Shown here: positions 26,401 to 40,500 of the stretch, piece by piece | Layout: each line of letters begins with the position of its first letter | Numbering within the stretch: position 1 is the stretch's first letter | Assembly: GCA_947179485.1 (NCBI GenBank) | Contig: OX359249.1 | Span: forward strand, 3,720,001-3,784,000 | Origin: Allacma fusca | Lineage: Eukaryota > Arthropoda > Collembola > Symphypleona > Sminthuridae | Length of the DNA stretch: 64,000 bases | Direction: 5' to 3' | Position numbers and translations under genes: made by a program | The notes under the pieces: model-generated | The model's input: the letters and a program-made list of their open reading frames with translations, nothing else | What the model was told of the DNA's origin: nothing | Database searches by the model: none

Positions 26401-29400
26401 CAGAAAATTTGACATTATGGTTTAAAGGGGAATTCGCCCAAATAATTTTCCTACTGTAGAGAAAATGCTCTCTTGTAGATAGTCTCTTATGCCGAGACTA
26501 TGGACTCCGTTGGAACGGATTACAAAACAAGATTGCGTAGTACGATTCCCTGCCCCTTGCCTGTACAGTTTAAACGCGAGGAAATACTAAAGAGATAAAT
26601 ATTTATGATCTTCAACAAACAAAAAGACACTTTGGTGTAAATATTTTAGCATTGGTCAATTAACTGCATTAGCGTTATGGGAGATTTATACTGGGTCATT
26701 TCCTACCTATAATAATTACTGATACCACTTGCTTTTACTATCCACATACCATTGTGTTTCAACTCCGCAGATACGATTAGGATGATTCAATGGAGAAACC
26801 ATTATTTTTTACAGCGCTCTTTTGTACCACAAAGTTTTTTGTCCGTCTCATGCAAAAGCTTAATTTGCAAAAGGTTTCATATTGAAGAGAATCCCAATTA
26901 TCTGGTATTAATTTAGTACCGTACTTCTGAGAGAACTTTATCCTGGGAATTTCCAACTCGGCTTTCAAGTTTCAAAGACACAATGATTTGATAATTGTAG
27001 TTTTGGGGGAAAATACATGAAGTAACCTTGTCGTATCATTCACGAAAAAAAAATTAGTTTTGGCAGGTTTTAATTAAATCAAGTCAGTCGCATGTTCAGA
27101 AGTCACATATGTAGGTATGAGGTATGAACAGCCCAGCTAAAAGGAAATAGTCACTCTCGGGATCCACAACAGGACTCCTCCATAACCAGTGTTTAGGTGA
27201 ATGTGTCTTTGTGGAATCAATAGCTTAGCTCCTCTGACATGTACATTTTGCAAACGTCTACAATAATTATTACAATCTAACGAGAATAAAAATATTTTGT
27301 AGAGATGCTATGAAAACCCTGAGGATTTATATCTCGTCAGAAATTTTTAGTCAGGGCTTTAAAACTTTCCAGTCGTACAAAACGTAGTTGTTAGGACTTT
27401 ACCACAGTAGCTTGGTGGAAATAATTGGCAACTCGAGACATGACTAGTTTGAGAAGAATGTGTGGGGCAAGCTGGGAATGAAACGGTGGGTGCAATGGTC
27501 TGCATGGAGTACTCACTATATACTTGCTGAGATTTAAAGTTGTTTTCAGTCTGTCTCTCAATGCCAACTTTCATTACGAATCCGGGCTATAAAGTAATAA
27601 GCCTGGCATATCAACATGCTCGAGCAACCTCAAGTGTGTCTATAGATTCACTCGAAACGTTAAGTATGGACGACGACGACTAACTCAATCACCTGAATTG
27701 ACTGCAAATTTGATGATTGTGTTTGTTATCGATTTGCAAAAAACAGCGTACTCATATAGGAGCATAAGGGGGAGCCGTGTTGAAAGGAACCTGATGAAGT
27801 GAACTCTCATAAAAGCAAGAGGATCTCTACACTTGGAGCATTAAAAACCTCCACCATAAGCTGACTTCAAGAAACGTCAAAAGTTGATGGAGATTAATAA
27901 ACCACGATGCTGTTTTTAAGTTGCTTCTGCCTCCTCAACTATTATTAAGTATGAGCTTCAAGATGCGGTAACTGGCAGTAGCAATCAGCAGTGGGCTCGT
28001 TACATACCCCTCTCTACATATGCCCAATATTTATAACGTATTGTTAATTTAATAGTGTCGACTGCCTCACAATCAGTCCCACATAGATACATCTAAGCAC
28101 AACTTTCAAACACGCACAAGCATTTGGTCTATAGGCTCAATATTATAGATATACTTATCTCCTGCAATAATTAGTATTTTTTTTAATCCTGCGCTATTTT
28201 TCCGTACTTAAACTTGCTCAACCTTATTACAATGTACAGTCCCTCATATAATGCCCTCATCGAGGCTCAACAGCATCAGCATCAGCATCTGCACACGTTG
28301 AATTGAGTACCCCATACCCGGGCCTATGGAACGTGAGTGAAGAGCACTTACGCAGATTGCAGGGACATTCCCATACAATGTACTTATTGTTGGTGCACAT
28401 GCAACCCCGTCCAAGATGTGCATGCCAATGCAACACACATATGTACATATCTACATCCGTGGATTTTATGGACACTGCATTACATACAAGTAAATCTGTC
28501 TACACACTACGAGTCTCGGAGTCGTCGGATTTACTTGTATATAGATAGATATTGCAGTATAATTTAAACATTGTATAAGTAATGGGGCATAATTGAGAAA
28601 GACAAAGTCCAGACTCAATCGACGTAATAAATAATCCTGCATGCTGTAAGATTGCCCCTATTTACTTTTGGTCTCTATGTGCAGATGCACACATATGTAT
28701 GGAAATGTCTGCCATGGAGGAATGAGTTGTCTGTGAGCAAATAGGAGACGAATGGGTTATATAGGTAGTGTAAGTATTCATAATGTATTTGCAATAGTAA
28801 TGGCACTGGTTATGTTTTTTATCCTTTTTCCTTCCCAAAAACAAGTTAATGCTCCAGCTCTATCACTCCCTCTTCTCTCCACATCATTTTGTCATGTTCG
28901 GCTTGCTCAAGATCAGAGCCAGTATCCTCTTTATATCAAATAAAACAAGAAAAGTGAATGGAACAACAACTCGTAATAAGTGCAAGTTAGCTCGCTGTAT
29001 GTTCCGACCGGAGCGTACCAAACTCCCATTATTGAGCAGAATGAATAAAATGGAGGAAAAACAGGCCGAACCGGACGGATATATATCTACTCCTATCCCC
29101 AGACCCTGTAAACTCTCTTAATGAACTATCCGGTCCATATGTATGTACGTCCTGACCATTTCTAGGAGATAAATGTGAGTCAGAGGGCTCGCTCAGCAGT
29201 CCAGCCGGTCTGTCAGATCTTTCTTCAAACTCATAATTATCATCAAGGTACAAGAATGAGGAGAACATCAAGTATCAAGCTATCAGCTCCGCATTCATAG
29301 GAATCAGTTGAGCACCAGTCAAACCCTGACGATAGGAGGACCGCAGGATCACCAAAGGCGATAGAGTTTGTTCACTCGTGTCTCATTTATACCTCCAGCA

Positions 29401-32400
29401 TGACGTTAGTGCGAAACTAAATACCAAGACTCTAAAAACTAAACTCGCTTTTATTTATGTAACTCTCCAATCCAAGACAAATTCTTCCTAGCTACTCTTT
29501 TCCTATAAGCTCCTAATTTTTAACTAAAATAGCTATTAGGATCAAAATGTCGAACCAGATATCCCCTGTTTTTTTTTGTCAATGACAGTAATTAGTCTTG
29601 GAATGATTCTAAAAATTACTTTCCTTCCTCAAAAACTTTAAAAATCCTTCAATCCCAGGAGTCAGTGATGCCTTTTTTAAATGTAGCCTTTAAATGTGAA
29701 CTGTAGCATGGAGGAGAGGAAAGTTACGTATGCTTAACTAGAGCTAGTACTTGTGAGTGAGTGTAAGTATCCTGTACAACTAGGAATGAAGTGTCTTCCA
29801 CGAAAGGGATAACCTGATTGGCCTTGGCATCCGAAGTGACATTTACACGTCCATTCGCTATAAAAATGGAAAATTTAGAAGTCTTCTGTCATAAATTAAA
29901 TATTTATTGGAAGGCGCTATTGTGAGATGTTAATGTAACATGGAGAGCCGGACTGTTAGCTGAGTAAGGTTTTTTTTACAGGAGAGTCCGAGAGAAGGCA
30001 TGTTGTTTTGGAGGAGAGCAAGGAAATACAGTTCGGACTTGTGTATATAAGTCACTGTGGAAGTTAATCAGTCTACGATTATTGAAGAGGAGTGAATAAA
30101 AAGGAGATAATTATAATAGAGAGCGTAGATGGACAGGAGATAGGGAGTCGAGAAATCCATGGGAGAAGTCATAGAACGAGTATGTGCCAGCAGGTGAAGT
30201 CAATAATCATCAAATAATATAAAGTAACAGGCTTTTCTTGTCTCAAACCTTCATACAAATTATTTCGAATTCTAATACCAACTTGCACACACTCTCCTCC
30301 TTCAACTACAGCCCATATGATTTCCACTTTTATTATTTACTGTTCACCTATCCAATTTTTTTTTTACTCAGCATTTTTCTCTTTACACACATTTTCCACA
30401 ATTTTTCCCCCCTCCGCTCAGCACACACACACACAAGACAACATTTACCACTGACCAGTGCTCCACACAGGAGAGGATCTGAGCGGTAACTAAACTAGTA
30501 CTAGAATTGTTAAAATTTTTACATGATGGACAAGAATTTTGGACGGCTTCCAACGATACAGAGTCAACAGGGAAACATCCCAACGAGTCAAATTCACGGT
30601 AAATAGCACCGGCTTAAATAGTGCACGCAACAATCGGTCCCACAGGTCGGTGGCACAGCATTTATTTGCATATTTTACATGTTCTCTGCACAACAGTAAC
30701 CGTATGCACTAAAACTGTCCGTGCATTCAATTTCTACATTATTGGTAGGAAAATTCCTGAAAAATGTATCTACATATCTGAAAAGTACACCTCTTCAAAA
30801 TTACATACCTGTATCAAAAACTGCACACTGTAGGAAGTATAGATACAGAAAGATGTGTATCTTTCAAAAGTATGTAGGTCCCTTACTAGATAGATACTTG
30901 AAAGTAATTTTTTTTTCCACATCCACGAAGAATATAGTAATGTCTTAGAAAGCTCATTCGTCTATGAAAAAAAATATATCTGGGAAAGTATGTATACATT
31001 TCTGGTTTCAAATCTATATACCCATTTCAAAGGATGAAATTCTTCCCTTGAAATTCTCCCATACTCAATCTCTGACTCAATGAAGTTCCCGGGGATTCAA
31101 TTACAGTAAAACATCGGATATAATTTTTATAAGAACATTGCCTCAACGGCAGTCTCTGATCCTGGGCTTCACAGCCCTTCCCCAAGAAGACCATAGAGTC
31201 TTTCAGAGGAGCAGGAGCTACTACACTACAAGTTCGGAATACAAAAATCCCATGGTAGATTTTGATGGGTTGACGGAGGAGTTAACGGCTGCATAATAGC
31301 AGACTAATCGCACAACTACCACAAGGAGAGACGTTGGAGAACAACGGAGGCCTTAAACGATAGAGGACGAACACATGTTGTTCATTTTATGCACGATAAT
31401 ATCTGTAACTAATGATAAGCTGTCTCATAATAACAAACTTACCCATCATTATCATTTTTGACTTTGCACAGTTCCTCCCAAACTACAGCTCCTCACCTTG
31501 GAATACTCTCGGGGCGTTGGAGATTCCGCAGTACCCGTCCTCATCTTCTTCTCCTGTCTCTTGTGTTACAACCCATACCGTTCACGCAGGTTGGAGGTAG
31601 GTGGGATGGTGCACTAGGAGCCTCAGCCGTTCCTCTCCTACATCCGTTAAGGTAATTGACAATTATGAATATCACCAAGGAAAGATAATCATGAGAAAGA
31701 GTTTCACCGAAGTGCTCCGAGTGTGAAGTTCCTATCGATGCCTTGCACGAGTAAAAACTTATCATCTAGCATGAGGCAACCGAACCTCTCAGAGTGATGA
31801 AATCATATACGTATGTATAATTATTATACGTATCCACTATTTATACAGACACTATACCTTCAATGTACAGTGTACTCTTCCCACAAGGGATCCCCGTACT
31901 GACGTTAGGGTAGAATTTCCTCCAAAGGAGCAAAACGGATTAGACACATTCCCATTGAACACAATGCTAATTTTTCTCCTGACAGGAGCATCCCAATGGA
32001 AGTACCAAATTTTCCTGCTTAAAGGAATGCTCTTATACAAAGTGCTTCCCTTGTACAGGGGTAGTAGACCTGGAGTCTTTCGAATATATGAAGAGAGGAA
32101 TATGTAAGCAATATTGCTAGATATGAGCGTACAAAGGACGTACCTACATATAATTATTTGTATACACTCGGAAGCAATCATCCAGACAAATAAAAGGTTC
32201 TTACAACACTCAATTTTATCCTCATCAAAGTTTCCCATGTGATGTAACTGTAGCATAAGTTTTTTTTCTCAAGGATTTAGCTCATCCCCTAATTTTTTTG
32301 CTACATGAACTTTCCTTGTATTTTTAAACTCTTTGGAGTTATTAAAAGTTTGAGGTTCACTGCGGCCCTCCGTTGCTGTACACAAGTTGGAGGGAGAGCT

Positions 32401-35400
32401 GGGGAATTTAATGGGAAATTTAAGTTTCCGTACACTTTTTTTTAGTGAGTACAATCCCTGTAGCTATATGTATTCGTCCTGATGCTTCAGCCCTTAAGTG
32501 ATATCTTCTCTCCTATCCTTAGTATCTTCGAAACTACTCTCATCCAAGTTGAGCCTGTGAGCATGAAGTGTGGACTTGTGAGGAGGCTCTGTACAGTCTA
32601 GCCAATTTGACTAAATTATCTAATTTAATCTTGTAATGATTCATTCATTGAGATGGGGTAACTTTCTACGGCGCGTATGATTATCTTATATGTATGGACC
32701 TCGTGGAAGAAAAGAGAACGGTTACTGTTCACAATGCCACATAAAAGCTAGAACAACGGAGTCCTGTCATCTCCGGTCGCTTCATTGATGTTGTAATGAC
32801 GGCTCTGAGGGTAATAAAAGGAATGTCAATGCATGTGCGCACATTTGTGTATAGACAATGATAAAAAGCAATTATCTGAGAATTAACTAGTTTCTGGCTG
32901 AAAAATGATTTGCGATGGGAAGACAACACCTCAAGCCTCCAAAGTACTAAATTACAAAGAGTCTGACTTGTGGAAGCCGCTGCCAGTTCCCTGAAACAAT
33001 CCCTTCCCTCAAATAATAGTAATAATGGAAATCTCATATAACAACAGCATTGATGAAATCTTCCTGTGTTGTTTTTTCAATTTTTTGGCAAGGATTTTTA
33101 ATAATCCTGTTGGGACTCACAACTCCTCAATGCTTTCATCGGGATTGTTTCAAGAGGAGTATAATTTAGTGGAAACGATGCAGTTCCTTGAGTTGCAACG
33201 AGAAGGTCCGGGTCCGGTTTACCTTTGAGATATGAAAATAAAGTATGGAGAATGTGGATAATGTCCTTTGTGAATTTACGATGACATCTTATTTTCTCTT
33301 GGGTCATAAATAATCTGTCCGTATCTTTGTATTTAATCTGATTAACTGGGGATGTATATGCTTGCCTCTGCTCCTATAGAATTTTATTTTATCCTATTAA
33401 GTCCTTTGGAGGAGTAATATTAATGTCAGGATTTTTCTCGTTAGTCCACTTTAACGTTTTTATGGCGTGTATTCAGCGTGTCGTCATGCCTTGTTGTCGC
33501 GGTTTATCCAGTTCCTCCACGTATACCATCTCCATTTTTATAAGCTCGTCTAGTACTCCCAGTTCGTGGATGTACTCTACGCAGCCTGCACAAATATAAA
33601 CAACTCGTTATTTTTTTCATGTTTCCCTCAATAAAAAATGTACGAATCTCATCACACTTAATTTCCACAGAGTGTCTTCTTTCACCCAATTCTCCTCCTT
33701 CCTCACTGTCACAGGCCTTTTTGTAAACAATCATTTTCATAAGAGCTCAGGGGCAGGGAGATTCAAGGCCTGACATGTCCCGTCAGTACCAGTCTAAGGA
33801 AGGACTCTTACCATGTGTAGCCCCTCCTGCCAACAAAATACTGGAAAAAGTGGGGATTATTATGCAGTTTACTTCCTGGTGTGAGAGCCGTCCTGGGAGG
33901 AGAGGCAAATCTTTTGGGACACCGCGGGCTAATATCTATGAATCCTCTTGAATCCATGCAAAAGGGGCTATGTGAACTGATCATGACTCTCTTAACATGT
34001 TATTACTGAATAATATTAATCAAATATGTTCAAACCAGACCAAAGGACTTGAGTCGGAAATTGCTCAGAATTGAGTCTCCGTAATGGTAAAAGAATTTAA
34101 AGGAAATTGTCTTGGAAGTCGGTCAGGGGGTCACAATGTGAGGACTGAGCGTCTGGACAGAGTTGTAATCCGATGGTTCAATATTCTATTCTATTTCCTA
34201 CGCATTTCTTAAGACATGGCTTTGTGTCTGAGGGTTTATTGGGACACTATTTAAGAGATATTTCGTGAGGTTCAGATAATAATAATGAATTAAATGAGAG
34301 ACATCAATTTCCAGAGGGTTTACAGTCTGATGAAAAGAGTGAAGGTGTTGGTGTGAGGAGTTCTATGAGGAGGACTGAGTTTTAATCTGGGCATGGCTTT
34401 CTCAATAGTTGTAATTCTGCTACGGTGATGCAATGAAGGAGGGAAAATAATGTCGTGTGGAAATATTCAATTGTACACTGTACCTACTTGTTGTGGGACT
34501 CGTTGTGATCCTCGTAGATATCTCATAGTGGCGTGGAACTGTACTTGCTCCAATTGATTACAAATCATAAGTAAAAATAATGCGGACTTTATAAAGACAT
34601 GACTAATTTTGTTATCTTGAAAAAGGGATCGTATAGTTTCTACGAGGTAATTTTAAGTAATAGACCTTTATCATTTTGTATTATACTCCTAATCAATTGC
34701 TCCGTGCCCACTCTTTTGTGTCAAGTATCTGTAATCATGTCAATTCCCTCCTGAAAAGAATTATTTGCAATTCAACTTTTCTGTAAAGTGATCCAAGTCA
34801 GAGTCATAGATTCATACTTGACTGTCTTTGTGCTCCACTCTTTGACTCAAGTGAAGATTGTGCGGTGATTTTCATTGAGATCCGCACTCAATAGTTTTTA
34901 AGCTCCGATGCATGTGGGCATGTACATATGGTTACACTTCTTTAAATACAGCGTGTATGCAATATATGTACCTATGTATGTATATCTACTGTAGCCACCA
35001 CAGCATATATCACGAGGAACCCTCACACTATATGACTCAGTCCTACCGTCATGAATAGCCCAGATAAGTTGAGATTTATGCAAGGATTTCCCAATGAATT
35101 GACGTCCCCTCCGTGATCATTCGTAGCAAATAGAATTATAAATAACGAAAAAAAAAATAATTTCATAAATAAATCACTTCCTTTATGCTCCTCTGACTGC
35201 TCAAGTGTGCTTCCAAGTACAGAATTGTGCCATCGAAAATTGCTTCAAAAATTACTGTATCAATTTCAAACCTGCCCTTTATTCTCTGCATGCACCTCTC
35301 CACATTTTCTAATCTATGTACATTTACGTGGAGATACTTCAATGGGGTATATAAAAAATAATGATGTAAAAATAATGATTTCGACTTGCCATACAACAGA

Positions 35401-36054
35401 TTGTGGGAGTATGTACGTACTCCCAGGGATGTGTAGATACTACGCATGTCCTACCCTATGCATATACAAAGCTCCTTGAGTTTATGTCAAGGTAAACGTA
35501 CATATGTACATGGATATTTAAATGTAGCTTTTTAGGAGTACCAAAATAATTCGTACGATGAAATAAAAAAAAGTTATATATGAAGTGAACCAAAAGTACT
35601 TGATTATCCCAAAACTGCTCATTTGAGAAATGTTCCCAAACGAATAGGATTCGTCAAAGCTAACTGTAAAGGTGGAAACTTTTGGTATGAATTGGGTTAG
35701 GATGTGATGACCCTTGATAGTTGCTCCCTGATTCAACCATGTCGTGACAACTTTCTGCTCCTGTCAATTTGCAGTTAAGATCCAATTGTAAACTGGCACG
35801 AATTCAAGTCATTGTTATCGATGATTTCAAGATTGGAAATTGAAAATATGCTTACAGCTCCTTCCGTGCAAGCTACCTAAATAGCTCTATCTCTGGCTGG
35901 CTCTCAGTTACATCCTTAATACATATACATATGCTCTCTAGCCTTCCTTTCCCCCGAACCAATTCTATTTCTTACGAGCAATTTTACGCTATTCTTTTTT
36001 TTTCTCTCTAGCAATAATTCTATACTTCTATAGCTTTCCAACTATATTGGGATG

Positions 36055-36080
36055 TACAGTGGGTCACAAAATTTCTGAGG
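36055..36080 (+). mobile_element. Possible worn Tc1/mariner-type terminus
   Basis: TA followed by CAGTGGGTCACAAAATTTCT resembles the ends of Tc1/mariner elements, which insert at TA and often begin CAGTG. I found no convincing inverted partner within about 2 kb and no transposase frame, so at best this is a truncated copy. Confidence 0.22.
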
Positions 36081-36653
36081 TCTACAGGGAAGTTGAGGGT
36101 AAAATTATAATTAATGTCGTGTTAGTTTGCACGAAATCATCTTCTAGACTTGAATAGATTTGAGGTTTAAGTCCATAATGCCCCAAAATATATGAGACAA
36201 GTGAGGACGTTTTCAAATAAATTTTTTTCATCTTTCCTTCAAAATACATTCGAAGAAGAATTGGTTTTTTAACTGATTTGCACTAAATTCCAAGCAATTT
36301 TTCAAATGATGCTTCTACAAAACTATTCAAATTTTCATATTTTTGTAGCCATCATAGGGGTTCAAAAAAGTACAAAATTATCTTAGAATATTTACAATTT
36401 ATTATTAGTTATTATTTAATTTTTAAAGCAAATTTTACAAATTTTTTGAAAGGTCGAACGTGGATATATGTCAACATTACTGTATAACAATAATACTGAA
36501 TAACATGAAAAGTCAAATTTGAAATTTATTCTGACAAATTTTGGTAACCTTCTCAAAGAAAATATATTTTCTCCCGTTGGTTAGCACTGCGACCACGAAT
36601 CCTGACCAAAGAAAGATCATTTCCTTTAAAATATAGAGCTCATAACTTTGTAA

Positions 36654-36690
36654 CTCATTTGTAGCTCATTTGTAGCTCATTTGTGTAGCT
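36654..36690 (+). repeat. Short tandem repeat of CTCATTTGTAG
   Basis: Two exact 11-bp units (36654-36664 and 36665-36675) and a third with a 2-bp GT insertion. Confidence 0.8.
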
Positions 36691-37320
36691 GGAGCTAGAT
36701 GTTGGAAATATTTTAGGGGACTTTGTACTACTTCCAGGTATTTTCTTCGGACGAATTTATTTATACGTGTATACATAAGTGAGTTTTCCCTCTTAATACA
36801 TGGCCCTTATATTGATTCCGCTTGCCATTCATTACTCTGGATCTTAAACTCCGGTATGCATTTTCCTCCTTTGACCTACACTGGGAAAAGTTTCCCCTTT
36901 TTACGCACATTGTCGAGAGGGAAAAAAAGGCTGAGGAGAGAAATGATTATAGGAAATGTTCGGAGAGTGTGGAGTGAAGTAGACCAACTGTAAATGTGAT
37001 TTTTCAATGATGAAAAGTAAATGGGGGATTGTATGTACAAGTAGTACAAGTTTTAGCTTTATTTGTAAATTCTATTGAGTCTATATTTGGTTGACTCTCA
37101 GTTTTACTCACTTATTCCCTCCATTTCCCCCCACCGTTGCCTCAACTGTAACCAATCTATTATTCCCTATATACATATGTTGATCTCAGTGAACCTATTA
37201 AAAATCAGCGTTTCTGCACTAACTTGAAAAGTGTACACTTTATAATTTCCATGATTCTATCTCCAAGGTTTGGCTCCTGGTTCAGTTTTTGACTCATTTT
37301 TTTTCCCAGACCCCACTCAC

Positions 37321-37533
37321 ACCTTGACGTTTGGAGCGAGCTACTTTTTCCGATGAATTCATGAACTGAGGAACGTGGGCAATGAATGAAGCTCTTATTG
37401 ACTGTAAAGTCCATTCAGTCAGTTCATTCATGTTGACTTGACAGTCTTGAAACCAGAGTTATTTCTATTTACCCATGAAAGCTCACGCTAAAATTCTAAG
37501 CAAAATCTATTGATCGACTCAATAAGCCTTACC
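37321..37533 (-). other. Possible splice-site pair linking two open frames
   Basis: A coding-like frame (containing GDFTSEWLMSGEKMWMELRL) runs on the minus strand down to a strong donor, CCAAGGAG/GTAAGG, at 37533/37532. An acceptor TTTACAG ending at 37402 opens a phase-matched 27-codon segment (37401-37321, SIRASFIAHVPQF and onward) that ends at another good donor, GGT/GTGAGT. Both joints are phase 0. No homology recognised, and another frame of the same stretch also looks protein-like, so this is only a candidate. Confidence 0.15.
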
Positions 37534-40500
37534 TCCTTGGGTCCATTGTCGGTATTCAACCTCAGCTCCATCCACATTTTCTCTCCACTCATCAGCCATT
37601 CGGAGGTAAAATCTCCCTTAGAAAATCCACGGAATCGATACATTTTTCTGGGAAAACATGTGTAGGCCGGGTTAAGCCCATTCCGCTTGACTGTTTCCAA
37701 GTATTCATCTTATGATTCCCTGAAAAGGTTTTTTTTTCCAAACTACGTATATTTAAATCTTGGAGCACGAGTACAGTTTTTCAATGAGGCAGTACACTAC
37801 AAACGGTAGGTCTATAGCGAGAGGATACGGATGTAAGCATTGAGATTGTATCAGCAAGGTTAGTAAGGTTTAATATATACACCCATATCAATATCATATC
37901 CATAGCCACCACGAGGACCATCCATCTCTGATGTTACAATTTCCACCCTACTTTATTCGCCCCAAAGGGGGTTCTCAACTCTCCTAAACGTTTTCAAAAA
38001 AATCTGTCAAAAACATACATTTCCCGTCCTACTCACCGCCAACCCTGGGGAACGTCTGACAGTATTACGCTATTTGTACATGGTCCCAACAAGAAAGGTA
38101 ATTTTTGAAATCCATGAGAAGTACCAATTGATATAATTGATATGGGTTTACATATTAGGTAAAGTATTGGTAAGGTTTAATGGTGGGTTATCTTTATGTA
38201 CGTTGATTGTGTAGAGACTTAACAGGGTGAATGTTTAGAATTATACTCGGCGAGGGTTGGCTTTTGTGGTGAGTAAAAAAGAGTTGATTGGGAAATGATT
38301 AGTAAAATAAGAAATGTCTAATTTGTAGTGTTAATTTGTTGGATTGAAGTTGGGGAGTGTGTGCACGCACCAGCTGTGGACATTGTGTGGGTCCAGAGAA
38401 CCAGTTAACCAGGTAGTGAAGACAGCTATTAGAGAGAGAGCAGAGAGAGAAGGATCTTTCTACCATCCGTCCTCCAGGAACAAGTTTAACTTTTGGGGAA
38501 TTGAAGTGGTTATGGCACGCTCAGTCATCAACAGCCTCGCTGAGTATCCATTAGAGATTAGACTGCCGATGAGAAGGAAATGACATGAGATTGGAATGCT
38601 GGTCCTGGTTTGGAACTCCCTTGACATCATACTTGTCTGTTTTAGTGTTCATTTCAGACTGGAGTCATGCTCAGCTCTTCCATCAGTGCACAAATAATGA
38701 CAAAGGCGTCAAATGCCATGCAGGATTGTCAAGTATAGAGGAGCCGCCAGCAGGGTCCCTGCTATTACAAGACTTATACCCGTGTCAATTCTTGTCATGC
38801 TTTAGATTAACATTTCTTATTTTGTCGCCAAGCAATTCGGTCTGCTCGACCTCCTCCTCCACTTTCAACTTCACAGATCAACTTCTATCAAAGCGGTCAG
38901 TGTAGTCAATTCACAGTTCATTTCATATTCATCGCTCTCATGCATGATGAGGCTTTCAGCACCCATCCCAAACATGCTCATTGAAGGACATATGGAGCAC
39001 ACTCAAGTAACATAATATTCAAGTAACACCTTGTAAATAATAATTTACGTTCCAGCCTCCAGTCGGTACATATTATCCTCTTATAGTGTGTACCTCCTCA
39101 CAATCACTAACTATTGATTTTACTCCTCTCCCCTCCCCCCTCCATCACCCAACGTCAGTTTGTCCGTCAACTTGGGAAACCCAAGATTTGAGTTCCCTTT
39201 CAAATTACTCTACAAATTGATATTTATAAAGACACACTTCACTGTCTACCATGATACGCTCCAACATGACCACCAATGCTCATGTAATTTTAATTACTGA
39301 TCGGAAATCATTTTTGAAAGGGAAGCTCTCCAGTAAAAGTCAATTCCCATAAAAGCTCATGGTTTCCCAAGAGTACTGAAGTCAGGAGCGTTTCCATCCC
39401 CCCCCCTATGTTTTCATTTTCCGGAGACAATGGAGCAAATGAATAATGAGGACCGGGAACAAAAAACAAAGCTGCCGAGAAATTTGAGACCATTGACGTA
39501 CAAATATGTCGTCCTTAATAAAATACAGTATCTGCCCCTACTATCATTACGAGTCTGCCATTTAAATACGGGGAAATCCCTATACGGAATATCAAAGGCA
39601 GTTAGTAAATGTAGTGTAAGGTTGGAATGATACGGGAGTCTCTGCTCACTCTGACGTAATTACTAAACATTAGGCGGAATTTCTGTGAGTTTAAGAATAG
39701 GTTCGCTAAAATAGACTGTATTAATTATATGTATGACCCAACGTATGTTGAATGACGAGCCTTCCAGTTTAACTGTATGGTGTAACTCCGAGTTGACTAT
39801 CCTAAAAATGTTGATACTGCTAAATCTAGCGTGTGTGAAAAGTTTTTGTGCTAGTTTGAAGAAGACTCCGAGCATGATTTTACGTTCCAGTTAATGTGAG
39901 TGAAGCTTGTTATGTTTTCCAGCAAGATGAATAGAATTCCCACGGAAAATTCCAAAAGGTCGGATTGACATCGAAAGGCAGTATTTATTTACATGTAAAA
40001 CACCTTACAATGTATTCCTGTATATGTGTGAGCGTGTGTGTGTGTGTGAGTACGGGAAGGAGAGAGAGATGGATCTGAACCTCCGCACTCGTTTGTGTAG
40101 CTGGAGTATCATCTTTTGTAAAAGGGAGCACACGACGACTCCGACTGCTTCTCCGTTGATTAAAGGATGCCCTGATTTTAAAGAACAGAGAGCAGAAACG
40201 GGAATGAAGTTGGGAAGGAAGGAGGAATGGAGTAATAATACTTACGACGACTACTACAGAGACAGACGGGGATGTGGAACTGACAAGCTAAAAAGTTGTT
40301 TGTACAATAATGTTCGAGAGTATTATGGAAGGATTGGGATCCGAGGTGAATAGAAAATAAAGGGGATGACACCGAGGTCGTTGAAGAGGATCCCAACAGT
40401 AAATTGTCGAGTGAAAGACACGAAAGATTAGTGTAATGTCGAGTCAGATTGTAATCATTGAATCATTTCATGGCATGTCCTCCCATGCAGATGTTCGCTC

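Noticed and set aside
28271-28289. CAGCAT hexamer repeats
   Set aside because: Only about three copies; too short to separate from chance.
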